Shown: piece by piece, positions 19,040-26,885 of the stretch | Layout of the letters: every line of letters starts with the position of its first letter | Numbering within the stretch: position 1 is the first letter of the stretch | Assembly: GCA_963728045.1 (NCBI GenBank) | Contig: CAVSIE010000002.1 | Coordinates: forward strand, 558,001-622,000 | Length of the DNA: 64,000 nucleotides | Origin: VRUE01 sp963728045 | Lineage (GTDB): Bacteria > Actinomycetota > Thermoleophilia > Solirubrobacterales > 70-9 | Reading direction: 5' to 3' | Position numbers and translations under genes: made by a program | The notes under the pieces: model-generated | What the model saw: the letters and a program-made list of their open reading frames with translations, nothing else | Told to the model about the DNA's origin: nothing | Database searches by the model: none

Positions 19040-19190
19040 ATACCGAAGGGGAGCAACCCCGGGTCCCCGATGGACAGGCAGCGGCCAAGCCGCGCTCCAG
19101 ATGGGAAAAGCCAACCCCCGAACCCATAAAAATGGGTAGTCTCGGTATACTCACTATCTAGTAGCCGGTAAAACGGGGACTAGACGTATC
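19040..19190. ncRNA. Candidate structured RNA in a gene-free interval
   Basis: The interval 19024-19450 has no convincing gene. From 19040 to 19148 an outer stem ATACCGA/TCGGTAT (19040-19046 with 19142-19148) closes over four short hairpins: GGGG/CCCC (19048-19051, 19057-19060), GTCC/GGAC (19063-19066, 19072-19075), GCGGC/GCCGC (19081-19085, 19089-19093) and ACCCAT/ATGGGT (19122-19127, 19132-19137). A further stem CTAGT/ACTAG follows (19158-19162, 19179-19183). I do not match it to a known riboswitch or small RNA, and its strand is open. 19191-19450 shows nothing I can name. Confidence 0.4.
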
Positions 19191-19450
19191 GGATAGCGGG
19201 GCAGATAATCGGGCTCAACCGGAAAGAGGTGGGGTCAATCTTCACCCCGGATCCGGTACAGGGTTTGGACGATTGCCGCATCATGGCGCCTCCCGCCGTC
19301 CGGACCCACCAAATAAAGACTGGTCCCTGAAGACGTACCCCTGCCCGTCCTGAGGGACCAACTTGAATCGGTCGCCAGCAATGGCGGCCGATTCTCGTTT
19401 AGGGGAAGTCCCTCGGCCCGCGCGAACAGCAACGGGAAAATTCCCTTTTC

Positions 19451-21064
19451 TCAAGCCAAATTCGACTTGCGAGGGTAGGCGATCTCGGGGTCGGTGAGGA
19501 CGTTGACCAGGGTCGGCTTGCCGGACGCGAAGGCCCGCTCGAGCGTCGGCTTCAGCTCGTCCGGCTCGCGCACCAGGACCCCCTCGCAGCCGAGTGATTC
19601 GACCACTTGCTCGTACCGGGTCTCGGGTCGCAGCTTCGCCGCGACCGAGTATCCGTAAAGGAATTGCATCGGGTGATGCTCCAGTCCCCAGATCCCGTTG
19701 TTGCCCATCACACCCACCACACCGAGACCGTGACGCGCCATTGTGTCGAACTCCATGCCCGCGAAGCCGAATGCGCCGTCGCCGAGCAAAAGGCAGACCT
19801 GGCGATCCGGATTGGCCAACTTGGCGCCGATCGCCTGGCCGGGCCCGGCGCCGAGACAACCGAAGGGGCCCGGGTCCATCCAGCAGCCCGGCTCGAAGGT
19901 CTCGATCAGCCGGCCTGCGTAGGAGACGAAGTCGCCGCCGTCGCCGACCACGATCGCGTCGCGGTCGAGCACCTCGCCAAGCTCCTTGTAAACGCGCATG
20001 GGGTGAAGCGGCGAGCGCGGGTCGTTCAGCTCCTCCTGCTCGGCCGCCCGCCTCTCCGCCTCGACCTTGCCCAGCTCGGCGAGCCAGGACTCGCTGCGCC
20101 GCGACCCCTCCCCCACCTGCTCGCGGATCGCGGCCAGGCTGGCGGCCACATCGCCGACCAGGTCGACCTGCGGCGCCCGGTTGGCGGTCAGCTCGTTCGG
20201 GGCGGCGTCGAGGCGAATCAGCTTCGTCTCCTCGCCGAAGCTGTCGCCGAAGCCGAGGCGGAAGTCGATCGGGACGCCGACGACGAGGGCGACGTCGGCG
20301 CCGCGCAGGCCGGCGCCCCGGGCGCGGCTGAAGGCCAGCTCGTGGTCGGCGGGGAGGCAGCCACGGCCGAGGCCGTTGAGGAAGACCGGGATGCCCAGCG
20401 CCTCGGCCAGCGCCCGCAGCTCACCCTCGCCGTGCCCCCAGTAGAGGCCGCTGCCGGCCATGATCGCCGGCCGATCGGCCCCGGCCAGCAGCGCCGCCGC
20501 CTCTTCGACCCCATCGGCGGGCTGCGCATCCCCGCTCGTGGGCAGAGACGGGATGTCCGGCTCGGCCTCGGTGAAGACGACGTCGAGGGGGTAGTCGATG
20601 AAGGTGGGGCCGCCCGGCGCCGTCAGCGCCAGGTCGAGCGCCGCCGCGGTCCGCGCCGCGATCCGGTCCGGCGCCTTGACCGTCTCCGCCGACTTGACCA
20701 GCGGCGCGATGAAGGGCAGGTGGTCGATCTCCTGCAGCGAGCCCGAGCCCCAGCGCAGCTCCGGCGCCCTCCCACCGAGCACGCAGACCGGCGAGCCGTT
20801 GGCCTGGGCGCCGGCGATCGCGCTGATCCCGTTCGTCACCCCGGGCCCGGCGGTCAGGGCGGCGACGCCGACCTTCCGCGTTGCCTTGGCGAACCCCTCG
20901 GCGGCGAAGGCGGCCGTCTGCTCGTGCCGCACGTCGACGATCTCGATCCCCTCCTCGCGGCACCCGTCATAGATCGAGAACAGGTGCCCGCCGGAGAGCG
21001 TGAAGAGATGGCTGACGCCTCGCGACTTCAGCACCTTCGCGACTATCCGCCCCCCATGCTCCAT
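19451..21064 (-). CDS. Thiamine diphosphate-dependent enzyme, acetolactate synthase-like
   Basis: 537 residues with the three-domain layout of acetolactate synthase, oxalyl-CoA decarboxylase and relatives. Glu48 (VDVRHEQTAAFAAEG) is the ThDP-activating residue; the ThDP/Mg motif GDGAFGFAGMEFDT ... GNNG lies at about 425-455. The start ATG 21064 gives MEHGGRIVAKVLKSRGVSHL, the standard opening. No small regulatory subunit gene follows, so housekeeping valine/isoleucine synthesis is doubtful; a decarboxylase or carboligase with another substrate is possible. It begins 22 bp after tRNA-Leu on the same strand. Confidence 0.85.
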   Translation of the reverse strand: MEHGGRIVAKVLKSRGVSHLFTLSGGHLFSIYDGCREEGIEIVDVRHEQTAAFAAEGFAKATRKVGVAALTAGPGVTNGISAIAGAQANGSPVCVLGGRAPELRWGSGSLQEIDHLPFIAPLVKSAETVKAPDRIAARTAAALDLALTAPGGPTFIDYPLDVVFTEAEPDIPSLPTSGDAQPADGVEEAAALLAGADRPAIMAGSGLYWGHGEGELRALAEALGIPVFLNGLGRGCLPADHELAFSRARGAGLRGADVALVVGVPIDFRLGFGDSFGEETKLIRLDAAPNELTANRAPQVDLVGDVAASLAAIREQVGEGSRRSESWLAELGKVEAERRAAEQEELNDPRSPLHPMRVYKELGEVLDRDAIVVGDGGDFVSYAGRLIETFEPGCWMDPGPFGCLGAGPGQAIGAKLANPDRQVCLLLGDGAFGFAGMEFDTMARHGLGVVGVMGNNGIWGLEHHPMQFLYGYSVAAKLRPETRYEQVVESLGCEGVLVREPDELKPTLERAFASGKPTLVNVLTDPEIAYPRKSNLA

Positions 21065-21085
21065 GAAGCTGGAGCCTATTGGCAA

Positions 21086-21172
21086 TGCCCGGGGCGGGAT
21101 TCGAACCCGCAAGCCCACCTCAACGGGCAGCACCTTTTAAGGGCGCCGCGTTTGCCATTCCGCCACCCGGGC
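21086..21172 (-). tRNA. tRNA-Leu (TAA)
   Basis: 87 bases: acceptor GCCCGGG with CCCGGGC, anticodon loop CTTAAAA (anticodon TAA), the long variable arm of class II tRNAs (TGCTGCCCGTTGAGGTGGGC region), T arm GCGGGTTCGAATCCCGC and discriminator A. CCA is not encoded. The ThDP enzyme gene follows closely downstream. Confidence 0.93.
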
Positions 21173-21295
21173 CCGGCGATTCTAGCCACGCCAGAACGGC
21201 ATAAAGCAGGCATAAATCTTTGCCGGGGCGCAACTAACCCATTGCTACGGTGTCTCTGAGACAGGAACACGCCTTCCCTGGATTGGAGAGATCGC

Positions 21296-22852
21296 TTGGA
21301 GGCTTCCGCTCTTACACATGCCAGTCGCCGCGGATTGCTCGCTCGGCGCACGCCCCTGCTCAAGCTGCAGGGCGACCCGCGCCTGATCGCGATGGCCCGC
21401 AGCGGCAACCCCGGCGCCTTCGAGACGATCGTCGACCGCTACCAGGGCCGCCTGCTCGGCTTCTGCCGGCAGATGCTGGGCTCGACCGAGGACGCCGAAG
21501 ACGTCCTGCAGGAGGTCTTCGTCAACGCCTACCGGGCGATGCTCGCCGACGAGCGCGAGATCAACCTGCGCCCGTGGCTCTACCGGATCGCCCGCAACCG
21601 CTGCCTCAACCACCTGCGCAAGCCGACCGCCGATGCCCAGGAATCGATGGACATGGTGCCGGCGGTCGAGGCCTCCTCGACCGCGGAGAAGGTCCACAAC
21701 CGCGAGGAGTTCCGCCAGCTCCTCACTGATGTCAGCAAGCTTCCCGAGACCCAGCGCTCCGCCCTTCTGCTGCGCGAGATGGATGCGATGTCCTACGAGG
21801 AGATCGCCCAGGCGATGGAGACCAGCGTGCCCTCGGTCAAGTCGCTGCTGGTGCGGGCGCGGATCTCGCTCGCCGAGGCGAGCCAGGCGCGCCAGCTGAC
21901 CTGCGGCGAGGTGCGGCTGGAGCTGGCGGAGGCCGCAGAGGGGCTGCGCAAGGTCGCCGGGCCGGTGCGCCGCCACGTGCGCGATTGTGAGGAGTGCGCC
22001 GACTTCCGCTCCCAGGTGCGCAATAACGACAAGGTCCTTGCCGCGCTCTTCCCCGCCGGCCCGCTGCTGGCGCTGAAGGCTTTCCTGATCTCCAAGCTCG
22101 GCTTCGGCGGCGCCGGAGGCGGGGCAACCGCAGCCGGAACCGGCGCCGGCGCGACCGCCGGAGCGGGAGCGACTGCAGGCGCCGGCGCGATCGGCAGCGT
22201 CGGCGCGGCGCTCGGCGGTGGTGGCGCCGCGGGCGGCATCGGCGCGGTCGGCGGAGCACTCGGGACCAAGGCGGTGGCGGGAGTGGTGACCGCCGCCGTG
22301 CTCACCGCTGGCGCCGTCGGCGTCGAGCGGCAGGTGATCCATCCCTCTTCGGACCAGGGCCCCATCGCGTCGATCTCGAAAGCGCCGCCCAGGGTCTCGC
22401 TCGGCGCGGCGCACCCGACGCTGCCGCAGGCGTCGGCAGAAGCCCCCGCACCGCCGGTCGAAGCCGTACCTCCGCCCGAGTCGACGCCGATCGCCGCAGA
22501 GTCAGCCCCACCGGTGGAACCGGCGACCCTCGCGGCCGACGAAGCCGCGGGCACGTCGAAACCGGCCCTCGACGGCGATGAGACGGCGAGCGCCTCCCCC
22601 GCCGCCCCGCACGTGACCGGCGCGACCTCTCAGGCCGGCGCCCCGGCATCCGGCGAGACCGTGGTCGTCACCGTCGGCACGTCGCCACCGCCACCGCCCC
22701 CGGCGGAATCGAGCCCGCCGGCGGAATCGACCCCGCCCCCCGCTGCGACCGAACCGCCCCCGCCCGCGGAACCTGCCCCGGAATCCGGCTCGGGCTCATC
22801 CGGCGGCACGCCTGAAGCAGGCGGCGGCTCACCCGAAGGCGAAACCCCCTAA
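21296..22852 (+). CDS. ECF sigma factor fused to zinc anti-sigma motif, membrane helix and proline-rich tail
   Basis: 518 residues. Residues about 35-105 are sigma region 2 (VDRYQGRLLGFCRQMLGSTE, DAEDVLQEVFVNAYRAMLAD) and 140-195 region 4 (LPETQRSALLLREMDAMSYE, SVPSVKSLLVRARISLAEAS). It then carries Cys203, and His227-x3-Cys231-x2-Cys234 (RRHVRDCEECADF), the zinc pattern normally found in separate ZAS anti-sigma factors. A Gly/Ala-rich linker, a hydrophobic helix (about 325-343) and a Pro/Ser/Glu-rich tail follow. No separate anti-sigma gene is adjacent. TTG start at 21296 is supported by GGAGAG eight bases upstream. It probably is a self-inhibited, membrane-tethered sigma factor. Confidence 0.85.
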   Translation: MEASALTHASRRGLLARRTPLLKLQGDPRLIAMARSGNPGAFETIVDRYQGRLLGFCRQMLGSTEDAEDVLQEVFVNAYRAMLADEREINLRPWLYRIARNRCLNHLRKPTADAQESMDMVPAVEASSTAEKVHNREEFRQLLTDVSKLPETQRSALLLREMDAMSYEEIAQAMETSVPSVKSLLVRARISLAEASQARQLTCGEVRLELAEAAEGLRKVAGPVRRHVRDCEECADFRSQVRNNDKVLAALFPAGPLLALKAFLISKLGFGGAGGGATAAGTGAGATAGAGATAGAGAIGSVGAALGGGGAAGGIGAVGGALGTKAVAGVVTAAVLTAGAVGVERQVIHPSSDQGPIASISKAPPRVSLGAAHPTLPQASAEAPAPPVEAVPPPESTPIAAESAPPVEPATLAADEAAGTSKPALDGDETASASPAAPHVTGATSQAGAPASGETVVVTVGTSPPPPPPAESSPPAESTPPPAATEPPPPAEPAPESGSGSSGGTPEAGGGSPEGETP

Positions 22853-22872
22853 GCGCCGCCGCTGCCCCGGCC

Positions 22873-23802
22873 TCAGGAGAGGCCGATCACCTTGAGGCGC
22901 CGCATCAGGCAGGTGCCGGCGAATTTGCGCGTGTCCGCGAGCGAGTAGCCGAATAGCTCGAAGTCTTCGTCGAAGCCCTCAGCCCAGGGCGGCTGGAGCA
23001 CTTGGTCAGCGACCGGCAGGGACTCCTCCAGAGTGCGTTTGATCGCCTGCTTGTAGCGGTCGTCCTCGCGCGCCTTTTCGCGCAGGAAGACGGAGCCGAA
23101 GGCGACGTGGCGGTGCTCGTCGCGGGCGACGTTCTGGAAGCCTTCGACAAAGGCCGGCAGCGTCCCCTCGCTTTCGTTGTAATCCATGATGAAGTGCTGG
23201 CCGGTGAGGGCCAGCATCCCCTCGATCACCATGTGGTAGATCGTCACCGCCTCGACCAGGGCCTCGGTGTCCTCCGGTTCGGCGGAGAGGCGGTCGGTGC
23301 GCTTCTTCAGCATCTCGTCGAAGAGGCGGTCGAAGTTCTCGTTGAGGTGCTCGGAAGTCTCGGCGAGCATCTCCGTGAGGCCATCGGCCTCGAGCACCCC
23401 GACCTCACGGTAGAAGCGCTCGAAGAAGCGCACGTGGCGGGCCTCGTCGGCGATCTGGGTGCAGAGGAAGATCCGCTGGTCCTCGGTCGGGGCGGCGCGC
23501 ATGATCGGCCCCAACTCCTCGGCGACCTTCTGCTCGCCGATGAAGAAGGAGGACAGCCCGTACATCCGCTGGAAGCGCTCTTCGGCGCTGATCCGCTCGT
23601 GCCAGTCTTCGCGGTCGCGGGTGAAGTCGAGCTCCTGGGTCTGCCACTGCTGGCGCTCCCAGAGCCTGTAGAGCTCCTCGTAGCCGAGCAGTTTGACGTC
23701 GGCGGTGCGGTCGGCCGCCTCCATCAGCGCCGGGTCGGCGGTGGCCTGGAAGTCGGCCCGCTCGGTCCTCGACTGCGTCCCGGTTGCCTCTCTGGTCCCC
23801 AT
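22873..23802 (-). CDS. R2-like ligand-binding oxidase (R2lox)
   Basis: 309 residues of the ferritin-like ribonucleotide-reductase R2 fold. Metal ligands are Glu90, Glu120, His123 (ADEARH), Glu194, Glu229 and His232 (RDEHRH). Val93 lies three residues after the first ligand and Tyr189 five before Glu194, the exact spacing of the Val-Tyr ether cross-link in Mn/Fe R2lox proteins, rather than the radical tyrosine of true R2. No ribonucleotide reductase large subunit is nearby. It is therefore probably an oxidase with a fatty-acid-like ligand and not an R2 subunit, though such genes are often labelled nrdB. Confidence 0.85.
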   Translation of the reverse strand: MGTREATGTQSRTERADFQATADPALMEAADRTADVKLLGYEELYRLWERQQWQTQELDFTRDREDWHERISAEERFQRMYGLSSFFIGEQKVAEELGPIMRAAPTEDQRIFLCTQIADEARHVRFFERFYREVGVLEADGLTEMLAETSEHLNENFDRLFDEMLKKRTDRLSAEPEDTEALVEAVTIYHMVIEGMLALTGQHFIMDYNESEGTLPAFVEGFQNVARDEHRHVAFGSVFLREKAREDDRYKQAIKRTLEESLPVADQVLQPPWAEGFDEDFELFGYSLADTRKFAGTCLMRRLKVIGLS

Positions 23803-23888
23803 CTCGCCCTCCTCGGCTCAGCTTCAAGCGGTCCGAGCGAGCCTAGCACCGGACTGGCTGGTCAGCCAGTCCTTTGCGAAGCCTCGGC

Positions 23889-24602
23889 TCAGGCGCTGTG
23901 CGACTCGCCCGGCGCCAGCAGGACCACCTGCGAGGAGGTCTTCTGCTCGACCTCGGCCTTGAACGCCTCGGCGTCGGTCTCGATCGGCGGGAAGGTGTCG
24001 TAGTGCATCGGGATCACGGTCGGGGCGGCGACGAACTCCGCCGCTACGACGGCGTCATGGCGGTCCATCGTGTAGTGGCCACCGATCGGCAGCAGGGCGA
24101 TGTCGACCGGGTTGCGTTCGGCGATCAACTTCATGTCGCCGAAGAGGCAGGTATCACCGGCGTGGTAGACGGTCTTGCCGCCGATGTTGATCAGCAGGCC
24201 CGCCGGGACCCCGATCGAGATCCCGTGCTCGGCGCTGAACGGCGCCTCGTCGGAGCCGGGGATCGTGTTGGTGTGCCAGGCGGGGACGAGCTTGATCCAG
24301 CCCCACTCGAACTCGACCGTGCCGCCGAGATTGGGGTCGCTGACCGCGTCCGCCCCCTGCGAGTCGAGCCAGTTGGCGAGCTCGACGATCGCGACGCAGT
24401 GCGCGCCGGTGCGCGTGGCGACCGCGACGACGTCGGCCATGTGGTCGGCGTGGCCGTGGGTGAGCGCGATGTGCGTCGGCTCGACCTCCTCTGCGGTGGC
24501 CACGGCCGCTGGGTTTTTGGGCTTCAGGAACGGATCGACCAGGAGCGTGGCGTCTCCCTCGCTCAGCTCGAAGCACGCCTGCCCATGAAACTTGATCTCC
24601 AT
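23889..24602 (-). CDS. UPF0173-type metallo-beta-lactamase-fold hydrolase
   Basis: 237 residues. The zinc motif is THGHADH in HIALTHGHADHMADVV; further ligands are in TVYHAGDTCLFGDM and VIPMHYDTFPPIE. This small MBL family (UPF0173) has no settled substrate. It is three bases downstream of the 108-residue gene and on the same strand as the rhomboid-like gene; the three may form an operon. Confidence 0.88.
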   Translation of the reverse strand: MEIKFHGQACFELSEGDATLLVDPFLKPKNPAAVATAEEVEPTHIALTHGHADHMADVVAVATRTGAHCVAIVELANWLDSQGADAVSDPNLGGTVEFEWGWIKLVPAWHTNTIPGSDEAPFSAEHGISIGVPAGLLINIGGKTVYHAGDTCLFGDMKLIAERNPVDIALLPIGGHYTMDRHDAVVAAEFVAAPTVIPMHYDTFPPIETDAEAFKAEVEQKTSSQVVLLAPGESHSA

Positions 24603-24605
24603 CGC

Positions 24606-24932
24606 TCAGTTCTCCTCTTTCGACTCTTCCGCCGCCGCGGTCTCCTCGCGTAGTGCCCAGCCGACCGCGACTCCGACCATCATTCCCATCCTCGCCTCCT
24701 CGGCGAGCAACGTGCGCACCGCGGCGATCCGGGCATCCGGGTCGGGGACGGTGGCAGCCTTCAGGGTCTCTGCCTCGTGGGACTCCCCGAACCAGCCACC
24801 CTCGGCCAGCGCCGAGGCGAGCACCCGCTGGAGCTGTGGGGCGGCGCGGGTGACGATCTGCTCCGCCTCGGCGAAGCGCTCCACGTCGCTCAACCGCTCG
24901 ATCGCGGCCTCCAGCTGCTCGTCGGGGATCAT
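24606..24932 (-). CDS. Hypothetical helical protein
   Basis: 108 residues, mostly alpha-helical by composition, no motif I recognise. Start MIPDEQLEAAIERLSDVERF; a hydrophobic patch (MMVGVAVGWAL, about 83-94) is too short to be a sure membrane helix. It lies between the rhomboid-like gene and the MBL hydrolase with 3- and 21-bp gaps, which argues that it is real and cotranscribed. Confidence 0.6.
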   Translation of the reverse strand: MIPDEQLEAAIERLSDVERFAEAEQIVTRAAPQLQRVLASALAEGGWFGESHEAETLKAATVPDPDARIAAVRTLLAEEARMGMMVGVAVGWALREETAAAEESKEEN

Positions 24933-24953
24933 CGCTGGCGGCCAGCCTACGAC

Positions 24954-25721
24954 TTAGGCCTGATCGCCGGGGCGCAGCGCGGCGGCGAAGCCGCAGAGCC
25001 CGCCGACGAGGCCGCCGACCAGCCCCGCGAAGACGTTCGCGGTCGACTCGAAGACCGGCAGCGCCAGCAGCACGGCCGCAGCGACGACGACGCCGACCAT
25101 GTCGTACTCCTGCTCGATCGAGCGGCGAACTTCCGCGCGCCGGATCGCGAACCAGGCGGCGAGCGCCCCGAGCGCCATCCCGTTGCCGCCGGCGATCACC
25201 TCGAAGTCGCCTTGCGCGTCGGCGATCCCGCTTGCCGCCAGCATCCCCAGCGAGCCAGAGGCAACTAGCAGGAGCGTGGTCGCCGGTGTGCCGAGGCGGC
25301 GCTCCAGCGGCAACGCGAAGAGCGCCAGTCCGATCGCGACCACGAAGAGGTAGCCGACGTCTGCATAGGCGAAGGGAGCAGTCAGGACCCGCCACCACTC
25401 GTCATCGAGCGGCACAATCAGGCCACCGAAGGCGCTCAGCGAATCGCCGCTCGCCTCGTATACGAGCAGCAGGACAGCCGAGGCAAGGATCGCAGCGAGG
25501 GTCGCGTAGGGACGGGCGGGCCCTGTCCCACCGTCGCGCCTGAGCCGAACCTTGAGCGGCTTACGGCGGCGGCGTGCCTTCGCCTCGAGGGCGTCGCCGC
25601 GGCGCTCGAGCTTCGGCGCCCGCTTGCGCAGGCGAGCACCGCAGTACGGGCACTCCGTCACGTAAGGGCTGACCTCGGAACCGCAGTTCTTGCAGATGAC
25701 GCTGAGCTCGGTCTCGCTCAC
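24954..25721 (-). CDS. Zinc-ribbon rhomboid-like membrane protein, catalytic residues absent
   Basis: 255 residues from GTG 25721. A zinc ribbon CKNCG ... CPYCG (10-27) and a basic linker precede six or seven membrane helices laid out as in rhomboid proteases, with the WWRVLTAPFAYADVGYLF loop characteristic of the family. The catalytic GxSG is GGNG at 178-181 and the expected histidine of the last helix is missing (TANVFAGLVGGLVGG, 227-239). It should not be a protease; inactive rhomboids act as binding or trafficking factors. Divergent from the aldolase gene. Confidence 0.75.
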   Translation of the reverse strand: MSETELSVICKNCGSEVSPYVTECPYCGARLRKRAPKLERRGDALEAKARRRRKPLKVRLRRDGGTGPARPYATLAAILASAVLLLVYEASGDSLSAFGGLIVPLDDEWWRVLTAPFAYADVGYLFVVAIGLALFALPLERRLGTPATTLLLVASGSLGMLAASGIADAQGDFEVIAGGNGMALGALAAWFAIRRAEVRRSIEQEYDMVGVVVAAAVLLALPVFESTANVFAGLVGGLVGGLCGFAAALRPGDQA

Positions 25722-25823
25722 GGTCAATCGAGGATAACCCCCCGCCCGCGAGGCGCCTCGGGTCCGCCCCGGTGGCATACTGCGGGACACCCGTCTTTCG
25801 TGGACCACTAGGAGGAATCAAGC

Positions 25824-26744
25824 GTGGAGTTGAACAGCCTGACCGAGCAGAAATCGCTGCTGGCAACCCTTTCCCCGGGCAAACGCACCCGACTTCGCCG
25901 GCTGCTGTTCGAGTTCGGGCCGGGCAACGGCACCCTGATGCTGCTGCCGATCGACCAGGGCATCGAGCACGGTCCGCGCGACTTCTTCCCCAACCCCGCC
26001 TCGAAGGACCCCGACTACCAGTTCCGCCTTGCCGCCGAGGCGGGCTACTCCGCCCTCGCCTGCCAGATCGGGATGGCCGAGAAGTACTACCCCGACTACG
26101 CCGGCCAGGTGCCGCTGATCCTCAAGGTCAACGGCAAGACCGACGTCCCCCCCTCCGCCAAGGCGTTCTCGAGCTGCAACGCCAGCGTCGAGGACGCGGT
26201 GCGGCTCGGCGCCGACGCGGTCGGCTACACGCTCTACGTCGGCTCCCCGCGCCAGGACGAGGACCTCGCCCAGCTGCGCGGGGTGCGCGAGGACTGCGAC
26301 CGCTTCGGGATGCCGCTGATCGTCTGGTCCTACCCGCGCGGCGAAGCGGTCGACGCCAAGGGTGGCGCCAACTCCTTCTACGCGATCGACTACGCGGCGC
26401 GGATGGCGATGGAGATGGGCGCCGACGTGGTCAAGCTCAACATGCCGAAGATCGATTCGGCCAAGGACAAGGACGCTCCAGCTCCCTACAACGAGATGGA
26501 AGTCGACCAGGCCGAGGCGATCCGCCAGTGCGTCGAGTCGGCCGGCCGCTCATTGGTCGTCCTCTCCGGCGGCTCCAAGGTCGACGACGAGACGGTCCTG
26601 CGCAACACCCGCGAGGTGATGGAGGCGGGCGGCTCCGGCGTCATCTTCGGCCGCAACGTCTGGCAGCGCGAGTGGAACGAGGCGGTCGAGATCGTCGCCC
26701 AGATCAAGGAGACGCTGCTGGCGAACGTCAGGCGGATTCCTTAG
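25824..26744 (+). CDS. Class I fructose-bisphosphate aldolase (DhnA/archaeal type)
   Basis: 306 residues of the DhnA TIM-barrel family. LLPIDQGIEHGPRDFF and the Schiff-base lysine strand ADVVKLNMPK are present, with the phosphate-binding VLSGGSKVDDE and GSGVIFGRNVWQRE at the C-terminal end. It interconverts fructose-1,6-bisphosphate and triose phosphates in glycolysis or gluconeogenesis. GTG start, with AGGAGG at about 25811-25816. A palindromic repeat begins directly after the stop. Confidence 0.88.
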   Translation: MELNSLTEQKSLLATLSPGKRTRLRRLLFEFGPGNGTLMLLPIDQGIEHGPRDFFPNPASKDPDYQFRLAAEAGYSALACQIGMAEKYYPDYAGQVPLILKVNGKTDVPPSAKAFSSCNASVEDAVRLGADAVGYTLYVGSPRQDEDLAQLRGVREDCDRFGMPLIVWSYPRGEAVDAKGGANSFYAIDYAARMAMEMGADVVKLNMPKIDSAKDKDAPAPYNEMEVDQAEAIRQCVESAGRSLVVLSGGSKVDDETVLRNTREVMEAGGSGVIFGRNVWQREWNEAVEIVAQIKETLLANVRRIP

Positions 26745-26857
26745 GGGGCAATCCCGGCAGGGGTTCCACTTAACTTTCTCGGTGGAGCGGAAGCGGCCGT
26801 CCGAGATACGAGGTGACGAGAAAGTACAAGACGTTCCACCCCTGCCGGGATTGCCCC
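26745..26857. repeat. Long-arm palindromic repeat, copy A (family 2)
   Basis: A perfect 20-bp inverted repeat (GGGGCAATCCCGGCAGGGGT at 26745-26764; its complement at 26838-26857) encloses a second one, ACTTTCTCG (26773-26781) with CGAGAAAGT (26817-26825). The left arm begins at the first base after the aldolase stop. Inner text CTTAACTTTCTCGG and GAGAAAGTACAAGACG recurs at 28333-28449 and 57073-57184. It may form a strong hairpin in RNA and end transcription. Confidence 0.85.
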
Positions 26858-26885
26858 TCAACAGCGCGCTGACGGGCTCCAGGTC

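Noticed and set aside
19235..19432. 65-codon frame in the interval before the ThDP gene
   Set aside because: No ribosome-binding site, no recognisable fold and composition unlike the neighbouring genes.
22126..22260. Tandem-looking GCCGGAGC repeats in DNA
   Set aside because: They encode the Gly/Ala-rich linker of the sigma fusion protein and are low-complexity coding sequence, not a CRISPR or satellite array.
22873..23802. Calling the ferritin-like gene nrdB
   Set aside because: Val/Tyr cross-link residues replace the R2 radical site and no large subunit is nearby; R2lox fits better.
25511..25535. GGGCGGGCCCTGTCCC as another family 1 element end
   Set aside because: Differs inside the conserved GGGTCCTGTC word and has no complementary partner within 100 bp; it is ordinary rhomboid-gene coding sequence.
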